Shown here in pieces: positions 9,460 through 19,070 of a DNA stretch of 64,000 nucleotides. Position 1 is the stretch's first letter. Each line of letters begins with the position of its first letter. The notes under the pieces were generated by a model that made no database searches, was not told the DNA's origin, and saw only the letters and a program-made list of their open reading frames with translations. Source of the DNA: JAPPKS01 sp963667895 (lineage in GTDB: Bacteria; Poribacteria; WGA-4E; PCPOR2b); the NCBI GenBank assembly GCA_965223985.1, contig OZ245030.1, forward strand, positions 1,922,001 to 1,986,000, read 5' to 3'. The translations under genes were made by a program, and so were the position numbers.

Positions 9460-10680
9460 ATGGAAGTTGTCGTCACTCCTGTTCAGTCGAAATCGGATCT
9501 CAAGGCATTCATTAGCTTGCCATGGCAGATATACCGTGGAGATCGAAATTGGGTACCGCTGCTGCGCAGAAATCTCAAGAATCGATTAGATTTGTCTAAG
9601 CATCCGTTTTTTGATTCCGCTGATGTAGCACTTTTCATTGCGCGTTGTGACGGACACATCGTTGGCAGCATCGCCGCAATCAACAACCATCACCATGTTG
9701 ATTTTCACAAGGAGCCTGTGGGTTTTTTTGGATTCTTCGAGTGTGTTCGGCACCAGGAAGTAGCCGAAGCCTTATTTTCTCACGCTGCTGATTGGTTGAA
9801 AACCCGCAACTTGGAAATAATGCGCGGGCCCATGAGTTACTCAACGAATGAAGAGTGTGGTTTGCTCATTGATGGATTCAATCGCCCGCCTGTCATCATG
9901 ATGCCGTATAATCCGCTCTATTATGTTGATCTCATTGAGGGGTTCGGCTTCAAGAAAGCAAAAGATTTGCTCGCATACGAAATCACCGATGAAGTAGCCT
10001 TATCCGATCGCCTGAAGCATACCGTTAATTATATCGAAAGGCGAAGAAAAATCACAACACGTCGTCTCAACATAAAACAGATTCATCAGGAAGTTCAGCG
10101 CGTGAAAGAGATCTATAACTCTGCATGGGAGCGAAACTGGGGATTCGTTCCAATGACAGATGAAGAAATCGATTACATGGCGGCGGAACTCAAACCGATT
10201 GTAGATCCTGATATTGTGCGATTCGCCGAAATTGAAGGAGAGGCAGTTGCCTTTGTCCTTTCCTTACCAGATTTCTATCAGGTGCTGAAGTATGCAAATG
10301 GACGACTATTTCCGTTTGGATTGCTCAAAATACTCTGGCATAGCGGCAAAATCTGGCCGGCTCGTGGTAAAATCGACAATATCCGCATACTAACGTTGGG
10401 TATCAAGGAAGAATATCGGCGGCAAGGGATTGATGCGCTGCTCTACTATTATTCCTATACCGAGGGTAAGAAAAAAGGTTATCGACGGGCTGAATTATCG
10501 TGGATTTTGGAGGATAACACCCTCATGAATCGAGCGCTGGAAAACATGGGGGCGAAAGTCTATAAACGCTATCGGATTTATGACTATCCGCTGGGATCGC
10601 CCAAGAATCCCTCTGTAGACAGCCCCACAAAATTGGCAAATAAAAAATTTATGTCAGCAGAGTCTAAACGGGACCTCTGA
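9460..10680 (+). CDS. GNAT-fold protein resembling bacterial ceramide synthase
   Basis: A 406-residue soluble protein. The N-terminal VTPVQSKSDLKAF, the segments LPWQIYRGDRNWVP, KHPFFDSADVALFIA and GFFGFFECV, and the later RGPMSYSTNEECGLL and MMPYNPLYY are landmarks of a conserved family with a GNAT acyltransferase fold. The C-terminal IRILTLGIKEEYRRQGIDALLYYY is a typical acyl-CoA binding loop (R-x-x-G-x-x). The same family, as I recall it, includes the N-acyltransferase that makes ceramide in Caulobacter (bCerS). The gene sits 45 bases after the SPT-like gene. Enzyme function is inferred from family and context. The last 30 residues are polar and family-unlike. Confidence 0.75.
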   Translation: MEVVVTPVQSKSDLKAFISLPWQIYRGDRNWVPLLRRNLKNRLDLSKHPFFDSADVALFIARCDGHIVGSIAAINNHHHVDFHKEPVGFFGFFECVRHQEVAEALFSHAADWLKTRNLEIMRGPMSYSTNEECGLLIDGFNRPPVIMMPYNPLYYVDLIEGFGFKKAKDLLAYEITDEVALSDRLKHTVNYIERRRKITTRRLNIKQIHQEVQRVKEIYNSAWERNWGFVPMTDEEIDYMAAELKPIVDPDIVRFAEIEGEAVAFVLSLPDFYQVLKYANGRLFPFGLLKILWHSGKIWPARGKIDNIRILTLGIKEEYRRQGIDALLYYYSYTEGKKKGYRRAELSWILEDNTLMNRALENMGAKVYKRYRIYDYPLGSPKNPSVDSPTKLANKKFMSAESKRDL

Positions 10681-10694
10681 GGTCTGAATAACCC

Positions 10695-10755
10695 TACTGA
10701 GCACATCCGGCAATCTGGATTTCACCTCTCGGCGAGCATTTGTGGTTGCTCAGTA
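10695..10755. repeat. short spaced inverted repeat
   Basis: TACTGAGCA (10695-10703) and TGCTCAGTA (10747-10755) are perfect complements separated by 43 bases, just after the GNAT gene. It might be a weak terminator or a mobile-element scar; no T-run follows. Confidence 0.3.
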
Positions 10756-10907
10756 CGGGCTCATTAACTAAGCCAGGCAAACCATTCGGCGTCTCGCAGT
10801 TGTGCCAGGTTTTTATTGCGTTGCATCAGGTGCTTACCACCGATCGGAAAGTTGCATGAAATTCGTATCGGTATCGCTAGTCATCAGAACAAAGGTCTGA
10901 TTCGTTG

Positions 10908-13134
10908 TTACAAAACTTTAACAACGACGACTGTCATGTCATCAGCGAGTTCAGTAGGTGCGGTAAGTGTCCGGCCATCACTCAGGATGGCATCTACCCA
11001 CTCCTGCGCGAGCTTCCGCTGGACAACAAGTGCTTTTAAGCAAATTCCACATCCGAATTCTCTCGTATTCATCCTCGCCGGCGTTTCTAGCTTCCGTAAA
11101 ATCGGTTCGGGAAGCCCTTCGTTGAAATGTGTCAATGTATAATCTCGAAGATTGATTTGGACAATCGATGTCGCGACAAATGCTTTTTTGGGGAGGATTT
11201 CTTGAAGCGATTGGTGCATCTTCGGTTTCGGGCAACAGAGACAGTTGCATTTCCCGCGCTGCCTTGATTTCCTCAACTGCGATACCTTGATAGACGCTAA
11301 CCTGCCTGCGACGTTTGAAAAAGAGTATCGTCTGCATCACGAGTATACCGAGCAGAATCGCACTGCCGCCCACTGTCGGTACGAGAAAAAGAGCTGTTTT
11401 GTGGAATGGCGTCGGAACCGTGAAATTCAGAGTTGTAGGGGTGGAATAGTTCAGATCGCGGTCGACCGCTTGCACCTCAAATGCATAGTCGCCTGGCAAA
11501 AGGTTAAAATATTGGATTTCTTCTGAAATTATTGGGGGTTGCCAATCGACTTCTCTCCCGATCAGTCGGTGATAATAGCGCATCCCTGCCGGGCGGGTTT
11601 TGAAACTGATGGCATTGAAACCGAAAATTACACGTTTGACTCCGGCTAGTAACGTGAGAAAATCAGTCGGGGCTTCGTAGACTTGGTCGTCGGTAGTAAC
11701 TTTGGTTATAGTCAGCGGCAACTGAACTCTCTTCAGTCGGTTAAACCGGATTTCCCCACCGCCGAGCGTCCCAACCCAAACCGCTCAACTGCTGTCCATA
11801 TACACAGATGTCACATTGTCATTCGGCAGACCATCTCGCGAATCGATAGTCTGAAACGTTCTGCCGTCAAAACGACTTGCTCCACCATCGAGCGTTCCAA
11901 ACCACATCACGCCCCCCATGTCTTGAAGAATTGCGCCAATATAGTGGCTTCCAAGCCTGTCCGCACTGGTATAGGATGCCCAATTTTTCCCATCAAATCG
12001 ACTGATGCCGCCAAACGTACCGAACCACATTGCACCGCTTTCATCCTGTCGGATGGCATGTACTTTGTCGCTCGGTAAACCGTCCTTTTGCGTGTGAACG
12101 GTCCAGCTTTTCGTATCTAACCGACTGGCACCGCCACCGGGCGTGCCAAACCAGACGGTTCCCTCTCTGTCTTGCATGAGTGCAAACACAGAGTTGCTGG
12201 CTAATCCATCTTCGGATGTATATGTTTCCCACTTTGTACCGTCGTACCGAGAAACGCCGCCAGTTTCGGTTCCGAACCACATTGCCCCCGTGTCGTCCTC
12301 CATCATAGTATGGACGACATCACCAGCCAATCCATCGCTTCTGGTAATGGCGGTCCACCTTTCGCCGTCAAATCGCTTTACGCCTCCGCCAATTGTCCCC
12401 ACCAAAATAGCGCCGGAACGGGTTTCAAGGATCGGGGTTATGCGGTGGATTTCTCCTTCCTGAGTCTCTTGAGAGAATAGAGCATGAGGGCTAGTTCGAG
12501 AAATTCTAGTCCAGTTCTCCCCATCAAAACGATTAAGTCCATGAATCGTTCCGACCCAGATGTTACCCTCTTTGTTTTGAAGAAGGGCTGCTACCCAACG
12601 GAACTGGCTGGTTCGGTCAACAGTGCGCCACTCTCGCCCGGCATATCGAAGAAGTCCACGTCGTGTTCCTACCCAGATAACACCTTCTCGATCAATAAGA
12701 AGAGCCGTCACTTCTCCTGATTTTTGATTTGAGGCATCTTCAAAGGTAACACGGCGCCACTGTTTCCCGTCATAACGACTAAGTCCACCATTCGTAGCGG
12801 ACCAGATAGCGCCAGTTCGATCTTCTAAAAGCGCGCGAACCGTGGCGCCGGCAAGACCATCCTTTTCTGTGTATCCGGTCCAATTTCTCCCATCAAACCG
12901 ACTCGTGCCGTCAGTGGTTTGCAAGACGGAAAACACAGCGTTGTTCGCCAGTCCATCGACATGTCGGTAGGTTATCCATATCACCACGGTTCGATTCTCT
13001 TGTGTCGTGTTCTGTTGTGCCTTTGCGTCTTGAAACAGGATGCTAAGCATGAGGATGGTCAATACTACACCGATAGGGGTGCAGTACTGCGCGATTTGAT
13101 ATCTCCAATGCGATTTAGCGGATATTAGTTTCAT
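10908..13134 (-). pseudogene. decayed sensor with two-component-regulator propeller, Y_Y_Y domain and SpoIIE-type phosphatase
   Basis: The gene reads from 13134 downwards. A signal peptide is followed by about ten propeller blades of the pattern W-x-G-T-x-G-G-x-x-R-[FY]-D-G-x-x-W-x-x-[YI]-T. An in-frame TGA at 11787-11785 falls where a glycine codon is expected (...MDSS, stop, AVWVGTLGGG). Beyond it the same frame gives a Y_Y_Y domain (YHRLIGREVDWQPP), a transmembrane helix (ILLGILVMQTILFF) and the start of a PP2C/SpoIIE phosphatase (REMQLSLLPE). The frame then shifts: the phosphatase end (SIVQINLRDYTLTHFNEGLPEP, then LADDMTVVVVKV) lies in another frame, and most of the catalytic core is missing between them. 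The first blade also lacks its W-x-G-T core. At least one nonsense, one frameshift and two deletions mark it as dead. An IS element lies next to its 5' end. Confidence 0.8.
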
Positions 13135-13321
13135 GTATTCCTACAGTGTGAGCGTCTAAGGGATTAACTGCGGATAAGTCGGAACCCCATATCACACTAA
13201 TAGCCATCAGACAGACTCAATGGACATCTGTTCGTGAGGAAATCGGCGGAGGTGGAAGGATCTCAACACAATTTCGGTGGTCATAGCTGTCAAGCATGTT
13301 CTATAATAATGTAGTTAGCTA

Positions 13322-14136
13322 GGTTCTGTTGACATTTCATTGTAACCAGATAATGGTAGCAACGAGACTTAGAAACCTCATATACCGAACCGCTAACTTA
13401 TCAAAACGAGCAGAGATGCGTCTATACTGCTTGATTTTGTTGATAAAACATTCGATTCAATGCCTCTCTTTATACAGATGCACATCATAAGTGCGTGAAT
13501 CACGACGGTTGGCAGGTGGCGGTATCACCGCCACCGCACTCCTTTTGGTTATCGATTCAATAAATGCCATCGCGTCGTATGATGTGTCAGCTATCACATA
13601 CTCACTACTATAACCAGAAATCAACGCTTCAGCACAAGTAATGTCATGCCGTTGACCCGCCGTCAGCCTAAAACGTAGGGGATTACCTAAGCCGTCAACA
13701 GCGATGTGAATCTTGGTTGAAAATCCACCTCGACTGCGTCCGAGCGCTTGTGAAGCTTGACCACCCCTTGTTTTCAATGCGCCCCCAGCACATGGGTGCG
13801 CTCGAATGATAGTGGTGTCAATGATGAGCCACTCCATATCGGGGTCTTGGGCAAAGTGTTGATGCAACCATTGAAAGATACCTTTATCGCACCACCGAGC
13901 GAAGCGTTTATAGACGCTGTTCCAATGACCGTACTGTTTGGGTAACAGTCGCCATTGACTACCACTACGAGTTATCCAAAGCACCGCATCAATAAAGCGT
14001 TTTAAGCGAGTTTGCTGTCCAGTGTAGATGTCGGGACAGGTTTTAAGGAATGCTACTATTTTTGACCATTGTGTATCGGATAAGGTAAGTGTGGACATCC
14101 CCTCATTATACACAATACACAAATGTCAACACGCCC
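13322..14136 (-). mobile_element. IS5-family insertion sequence
   Basis: The element is 815 bp. The terminal inverted repeats are GGTTCTGTTGACATTT (13322-13337) and, on the other strand, GGGCGTGTTGACATTT (14136-14121), which match at 13 of 16 positions. A TA dinucleotide flanks both ends (13320-13321 and 14137-14138), as expected for the target duplication of the IS427-type branch of IS5. It contains a single transposase frame on the minus strand. It stands between the decayed propeller sensor and the glycosidase-like gene. Confidence 0.85.
13337..14098 (-). pseudogene. IS5-family DDE transposase with internal TGA
   Basis: A DDE transposase of 253 codons if the internal stop is ignored. The N-terminus has the helix-turn-helix-like LSDTQWSKIVAFL and the LLPKQYGHWNSVYKRF segment. 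The first aspartate is in LIIDTTIIRAH and the second in VIADTSYDA. The expected R-x3-E-x6-K signature that carries the catalytic glutamate reads R-H-stop-I-E-C-F-I-N-K-I-K: a TGA at 13459-13457 replaces what is normally leucine. The frame then continues uninterrupted (YRRISARFDKLAVRYM) to a TGA at 13337. The truncated 213-residue product would lack the catalytic glutamate, so the copy is probably inactive unless the stop is read through or is a sequencing error. The ATG at 14098 (MSTLTL) is preferred over the upstream in-frame codon. Confidence 0.8.
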
Positions 14137-14202
14137 TAGGTAATTCAAGAGTAATTTAGTTAAACCTGTCCAAAGTATAGGTCATGAGCAGGGAGTTCAA
14201 CA

Positions 14203-17004
14203 ATGTATTCAAATGAAGTGTCATTAATCGCAATCGTGGCGATTGCAGTTGGCGTGCTAACCTCTTCGAACCTGTGGGCCTCGCTTGCAATTAGCGGCTC
14301 AGACAGCGAGGTGGTAAGGACGACAATAACCGTCGATGATTCCGGAAAGTCTGTCTTTGTTATGTGGACGACCAGGGACTGCTTTCCGCCCCAACAGCGC
14401 TGGGGTCTGCACCTGCGTTTCAATTCGTCCTCCGATGGTGGAACTAACTGGAAGGGTCGGTCAATGAACTTCACACACAATTCCCCCGTTGGTTCCAGCG
14501 ATGTTCTGCCTGAACTGGCTTTCGACGCTCAAGGGAAGCTTCATCTGCTTTGGTCTCGCGGCAACGAAAAAACGTCGCCCTACTACGCCTCTTCACTTGA
14601 CTTGGGGCTTTCTTGGAGCGAGCCGAAGACAATTGGTTTGGAGGGATACGGATGGGTACAACTCAACGGTCTTGGTCTGACGGTGAGCGAGAACGGAAGG
14701 AATGTCTGGGCATTCCATAACGACGCCGACTGGACTGCTAACGATTGCGGCTCTAGCGACGGGGGGTTGACCTGGAGACAACTCGGAAGGCATATAGCCA
14801 CAGGCAGCGACATTGATGGCGGTAACCCGACCCAAAGTTATTGCTCTGATGCTATTGTCGTGGGTGATTACCGGTACGTTTTGCGAAAGCGAAACAATCA
14901 GCTCAACGTTGTGACCTACGATGGCAAAATATGGTCGTCCTCGACTCCCACACCGGTCAAAAGCCCTCTGTTTCTGGCGGACAATCACACCATAGTAGCG
15001 GACAGCGAAGGCGGAATCTATATTGTCTTTAGTGACGCAGGCGAGATTTATTGCATGCGTTCTGCGGATAACGGCGTTACTTGGGATGGTAAAGTGCGTG
15101 TGGACGATGATTCCGAAGGCCAACACCTTCTGCCGGTGATTGGAATAATGGCAGATGGGACCTTAGTCGTTGCCTGGCAGGACGGCCGCGAATTTGCCTC
15201 TGCAATTCGCTATGCGACATCGAAAGATGCTGGCAAAACCTGGGATGCTAGTGAGGTTCTCTCGCCTACGGCAAGGAACCAGACAGCTCCTGACATGTGT
15301 GTAAACAACGAAACCTTGTACTTCAGCTACACCGAGGACAGCAGGGCCTTTTTCGCACGGATTCCGGCCGTACCGCCTCTTGATACCTCGAGCCTCTTTC
15401 CGAATTTCGGATTTGGTGTCTTTGGTACGGAATTTGACGGAAGGCTCCCAGCTGGCTGGAGTTTTGATTCCTGGAAACAGGAATTCATGAAAGAAAAGTT
15501 CGGCCAGGTTTCTCCTGGGCGAAATGGAGAGGGGTTCTGTTTAGAGCTACAGCAGGGATCGCCCGCGGGTCCCCTTTCAATCCGCAGTCAGCCAGTGCCA
15601 GTGCCCGCTGATACTGCATATGTTTTCAAGGGGTACTATGCATCAGTGTGTCAGGGAAAGATGTTGGTTGTGGGACAGTGGCTCGACACAGCTGGAAAGA
15701 CAGTCGGGAGTTTTGAGGTAAAACTCCCTGATACGCAGGATGACTGGATTGCGTTTTTCGAAGAGGTCTGCAGCCCGGTTAACGCAGCACAGTTGCAGAT
15801 AGTGATTACAAAAGAGTGGGGGGACGGTTCTGTGCGATTCGATGACTTTTCCCTGCGCAGAGGTGTTCTACGGGACTATGCATTGGAATTTTCTCTGCCT
15901 CCGCTGAGATCGGGTGAATTGCGTTTCCCTATCTACGGTCTTTTGACTAGTGGCCCGGGCCTCGACGGAGAGTGGGAGGCTGAATGCGCCATGGCCAACT
16001 TCAGCGTCGGTTCCTGGCAAGCAAAATATGGGTTGCGAAAGCGTATTTCTTCGACCTGGGTTTCCACTTGGCCGGACTCCGAACTGGTCAAAGCCAATGA
16101 AGATACTGAGGTTTATGATATCTCAGGTCACGATGAGCCGGGAAAGTGGCAGTATATAGACCTAGCAGAGGAAAACCGTCGATTCAGCAGACTTGCGCCT
16201 TCCAAACCTTTTGTAGTGAATCTACTTCCATGCTATGGGCCATATTCTCCCTATCCCGTCTACCGAGACTACGTCCGATTATTTATTGAAACCGTCAAGC
16301 CGTCTCTGTTTACTTATGATAACTATGCATTGGGAGGCGAATCTCCTGCCTACGGTGGGCATTTCTTCGCCAATTTTGAAATCGTGCGTCAAGAAGCCCT
16401 AAGAGCAAATGTCCATTTTGGCTTTATCGGTTCAGTGGTCGCGTTTCACAGCATTCGCAGCCCGAGTGAGGCGGAGCTTCGCTGGCAGGCTTATGGTGCT
16501 TTGGCTTATGGCGCCCGTGCCTTGGGTTGGTTCACCTACAATACGGAGGTCGAGTATGGCGGTCATAATTGGCGAGATGCTGTGATAGAAAGGGACGGAA
16601 GCCGATCCCGGCACTATTCTATGCTGCGCCGAGTGAACGGGGAGATACTCAATCTGGGTGATACCTTGCTGCGGTTGAAATCCACGGGCGTCTTTCATAC
16701 CAAGCCCTTGCCGGAACTTACTCGAGATGGGGCAGAATCCAAGCTGTTAAGTTCAATTAGCGAGGGCCAGTGGGTTGTAGGCGAGTTTGTGGATGGTTCA
16801 GGCCAGGCCTGCTTCATGTTGGTCAACCGCGACTTCACGAAGGAGCAGAAGGCGGTTATAACGTTCAACGGCAAGCCCAAGGGGCTATTCGAGATCGATA
16901 AGACCGATGGCACACAGACGCCGGTCAAGGGCTTCAACACGCGAACCCGATCGGTGACTTTGACGGTATCTGCCGGGAATGGCAGACTGTTTCTCCTTAA
17001 GTAG
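14203..17004 (+). CDS. large secreted protein: sialidase-like BNR propeller, CBM-like domain and glycosidase-like C-terminus
   Basis: A 933-residue protein with an N-terminal signal peptide (hydrophobic residues 7-20, cleavage near WASLA). Residues about 30-400 form a sialidase-like propeller with five Asp-box motifs (SSDGGTNW, SLDLGLSW, SSDGGLTW, SADNGVTW, SKDAGKTW). Residues about 405-570 look like a jelly-roll carbohydrate-binding module (FDGRLPAGWSFDSW, later VRFDDFSLRRG). Residues about 620-930 look like a TIM-barrel glycoside hydrolase with its C-terminal beta domain (YDNYALGGESPAYGG, RWQAYGALAYGARALGWFTY, then a strand-rich end). Catalytic residues cannot be fixed by eye. The ATG at 14203 follows GGGAG at 14191-14195. 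It stands alone and probably acts on extracellular glycans. It lacks the SWGxIK tail of the other secreted proteins here. Confidence 0.7.
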   Translation: MYSNEVSLIAIVAIAVGVLTSSNLWASLAISGSDSEVVRTTITVDDSGKSVFVMWTTRDCFPPQQRWGLHLRFNSSSDGGTNWKGRSMNFTHNSPVGSSDVLPELAFDAQGKLHLLWSRGNEKTSPYYASSLDLGLSWSEPKTIGLEGYGWVQLNGLGLTVSENGRNVWAFHNDADWTANDCGSSDGGLTWRQLGRHIATGSDIDGGNPTQSYCSDAIVVGDYRYVLRKRNNQLNVVTYDGKIWSSSTPTPVKSPLFLADNHTIVADSEGGIYIVFSDAGEIYCMRSADNGVTWDGKVRVDDDSEGQHLLPVIGIMADGTLVVAWQDGREFASAIRYATSKDAGKTWDASEVLSPTARNQTAPDMCVNNETLYFSYTEDSRAFFARIPAVPPLDTSSLFPNFGFGVFGTEFDGRLPAGWSFDSWKQEFMKEKFGQVSPGRNGEGFCLELQQGSPAGPLSIRSQPVPVPADTAYVFKGYYASVCQGKMLVVGQWLDTAGKTVGSFEVKLPDTQDDWIAFFEEVCSPVNAAQLQIVITKEWGDGSVRFDDFSLRRGVLRDYALEFSLPPLRSGELRFPIYGLLTSGPGLDGEWEAECAMANFSVGSWQAKYGLRKRISSTWVSTWPDSELVKANEDTEVYDISGHDEPGKWQYIDLAEENRRFSRLAPSKPFVVNLLPCYGPYSPYPVYRDYVRLFIETVKPSLFTYDNYALGGESPAYGGHFFANFEIVRQEALRANVHFGFIGSVVAFHSIRSPSEAELRWQAYGALAYGARALGWFTYNTEVEYGGHNWRDAVIERDGSRSRHYSMLRRVNGEILNLGDTLLRLKSTGVFHTKPLPELTRDGAESKLLSSISEGQWVVGEFVDGSGQACFMLVNRDFTKEQKAVITFNGKPKGLFEIDKTDGTQTPVKGFNTRTRSVTLTVSAGNGRLFLLK

Positions 17005-17160
17005 TAGCCATAGGCTGGAATAAGGTATTGGTACACAAAAAAAAATTAGAATCTCAAAGGAACCCTCCCGAAAGTGTGTGTTAATGATGCAGCGGATTCG
17101 TTCACAATGCTTAGGCTTCGGAACCGTCGACAGGATTTGTCCAGATTTTAAGAATAGTCC

Positions 17161-17706
17161 CTAAACTTCACCGATGCGTGCTAAACCACATTCCCAATCA
17201 CAATCCAAACAGAAACTCACACCCTTGGTAAGATTCTGGATTTTGCCACCGCAGTCTGGGCAAGTGAAACTATCCGATGCGTTGGAGCCAGTCAATCCCT
17301 GGCGTTCTGAAGTTGGGGAGGATTGGTTCAGGGTGTCCACCAGACGATGCCTACACTCGTAGATGTGCCTGTTGCACTCCGGACAGCGATAGAATAAGTT
17401 GGAGTGTAAGCCGGTAGTATCTGGCAGTATGATGCATTGCAACGCATAGATTGCCGCGTTGTGGCGCACAAGCCGTGCTTTTCCCGACCCTTCAATGGCA
17501 ATTGCATCCCACTTGTTGAGATGGGGCTCTAGTTGGATTACGAGTTCGTCAATTCGATAAGCAGCGGCTTCCCATGGCTGATCGGTAATTCCGAAGATAA
17601 CGCTCGTCCGCTGCGGGGCAATCTGTTCAAAAACGCCACCACCTGCGAGTAATTTTGCGGGTGAAAAACCATCTTGAAAAGCAAAATGATTCTCAGTCAA
17701 ATGCAT
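17161..17706 (-). CDS. uncharacterised protein with two zinc-ribbon-like motifs
   Basis: A 181-residue protein that I do not recognise as a family. The first 100 residues are a mixed fold without signal peptide or membrane helix. A CPEC...C cluster lies near residues 108-118. The C-terminal part has CPDC and, 13 residues later, CLDC, a classical zinc ribbon. The ATG at 17706 lies about nine bases after AGAGG. It is convergent with the glycosidase-like gene. The ribbons suggest nucleic-acid or protein binding, but this is only a structural hint. Confidence 0.6.
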   Translation of the reverse strand: MHLTENHFAFQDGFSPAKLLAGGGVFEQIAPQRTSVIFGITDQPWEAAAYRIDELVIQLEPHLNKWDAIAIEGSGKARLVRHNAAIYALQCIILPDTTGLHSNLFYRCPECNRHIYECRHRLVDTLNQSSPTSERQGLTGSNASDSFTCPDCGGKIQNLTKGVSFCLDCDWECGLARIGEV

Positions 17707-17913
17707 TGAAATAGCCTCTTTTGCGCGATACGGTCAGACTCAAATGTGATGCATTCAGGCTGCTAATTCCTTATTCTCGTAATTTCCTCAACCAGCAATT
17801 TTCGAACATGGTGGCCTGAGTCACTTGGCACAGTAAGTCTTCGTGTTTAAGTATACCGGTAGTAATTGTGATGGCAAGTAATTATTCATTAGTAGTGTGT
17901 TTTCGTAACTAAC

Positions 17914-18705
17914 CTAATATCCCAACGTTCGAAGATATTCCCGGTTGATCTGTAATCTCTCTGCGTCGGAACGATTCTCGACTTGACCGGGGCATACCGT
18001 CACCCAGCGGCTATAATCAATTTCCGCTAATGTTTTCATAATTGAAGGAAAATCAATTGTCTTTCCACCGCCGATATCAATCCAATCGACTTCATAAAGG
18101 GTACCGTCTCCACCGGAAGCCTGGCTGTAATCCTGAAGGTGGACATAGATTAGCTCATCCTTATACCGGCGTATTGCCTCAACAGGATCGCATCCCCATA
18201 GCGCAGCATGTGATACATCAATACACAGCTTGCACTTCCGGAGCAGATTCATATATTTTGCCCAGTCCTGAATCGAATCAACAGTTGTGTTCGTATGGAT
18301 ATGGTAACAGACCTCCAAATTATACTGCGCAGCGTATTCCGCCCACTCCTCGGAAATGTCTGCTAGTGCAGCAATGTCCGAATCGTTCACGGGGTAATCC
18401 TTAGGTTTGTCAGCGCCCATGAACATGAAACCATCCGCTCCAACTTCAGCGGCGAATTCAATCCGTCGTTTATTAATCTCGATTTGATACCAATCTTTAT
18501 CAATTGGTAGTCCGTGTGCGGTTACCACAGCGACAGGTAAACCGACATTGTCGCAAACCTGTCTGACTCGCTTGGGTGTGCCAAGCCAATCGAGTGATTG
18601 TCTCAGTTCCCACCCATGCCATCCTGCTTCCTTAATCTGGGTTAGAAGCAGTTCAAGATTCGGTGTTTGCCAACGCAAAGTGCTGTATCCAAGCTTGAAT
18701 CCCAT
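17914..18705 (-). CDS. sugar phosphate isomerase/epimerase (xylose isomerase-like TIM barrel)
   Basis: A 263-residue TIM-barrel protein of the AP-endonuclease-2/xylose-isomerase-like superfamily. Seen: the GYSTLRW start, EAGWHGWELRQSLDWLG, VCYHIHTNTTVDS (metal-binding histidine region), LCIDVSHAALWG (metal aspartate and histidine), IYVHLQDY and the closing WVTVCPGQ. The family isomerises or epimerises sugars, often inositol or keto-sugar derivatives; the substrate cannot be told. The ATG at 18705 is preferred because AGGAG lies seven bases upstream, over the TTG at 18711. It is a single-gene unit. Confidence 0.85.
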   Translation of the reverse strand: MGFKLGYSTLRWQTPNLELLLTQIKEAGWHGWELRQSLDWLGTPKRVRQVCDNVGLPVAVVTAHGLPIDKDWYQIEINKRRIEFAAEVGADGFMFMGADKPKDYPVNDSDIAALADISEEWAEYAAQYNLEVCYHIHTNTTVDSIQDWAKYMNLLRKCKLCIDVSHAALWGCDPVEAIRRYKDELIYVHLQDYSQASGGDGTLYEVDWIDIGGGKTIDFPSIMKTLAEIDYSRWVTVCPGQVENRSDAERLQINREYLRTLGY

Positions 18706-18740
18706 GCACAATCTCCTATTGAATGGGGAAAAGTAGATAA

Positions 18741-18872
18741 ATGAAATGGATTTTCTACCTTATTACAATCGCTGTAGCTTGTCAAGGAATTTATCGAGAA
18801 CAGCATCAAACTAATCGTGTTGAATGTTTAGGAAATTTGTTCCTTGACGAACATAGTGTTAGTGTGAGATAA
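18741..18872 (+). CDS. possible 43-residue secreted peptide (doubtful)
   Basis: This is the only frame of note in the 365-base gap 18706-19070. It begins MKWIFYLITIAVAC, which looks like a short signal peptide ending in a cysteine, and ends after LFLDEHSVSVR. A weak GGGGA lies at 18725-18729. With so few codons and no neighbour of related function, it may be chance. The rest of the gap shows no gene. Confidence 0.15.
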   Translation: MKWIFYLITIAVACQGIYREQHQTNRVECLGNLFLDEHSVSVR

Positions 18873-19070
18873 TTTAAGTGCGGTCGAAAAATTGGTTCAA
18901 GCTTCGACGACACTTAGTATTCAATATCTCAAGAGGGATTTATCACAGCGATTGCACAGGTTCAACCGAAAGTTTTTGATTACGAATCCCCAACAAAGAA
19001 GCTGGAGAATTGCTTAATAAGTCTTAGTGCTGACTGCTGACGAGTAAGAAACTATCGATAGCTTTGAGAC

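Noticed and set aside
10908..14098. In-frame TGA codons in two genes as a sign of TGA recoding
   Set aside because: Many intact genes here end with TGA (for example 2447, 5824, 42279), so TGA is an ordinary stop.
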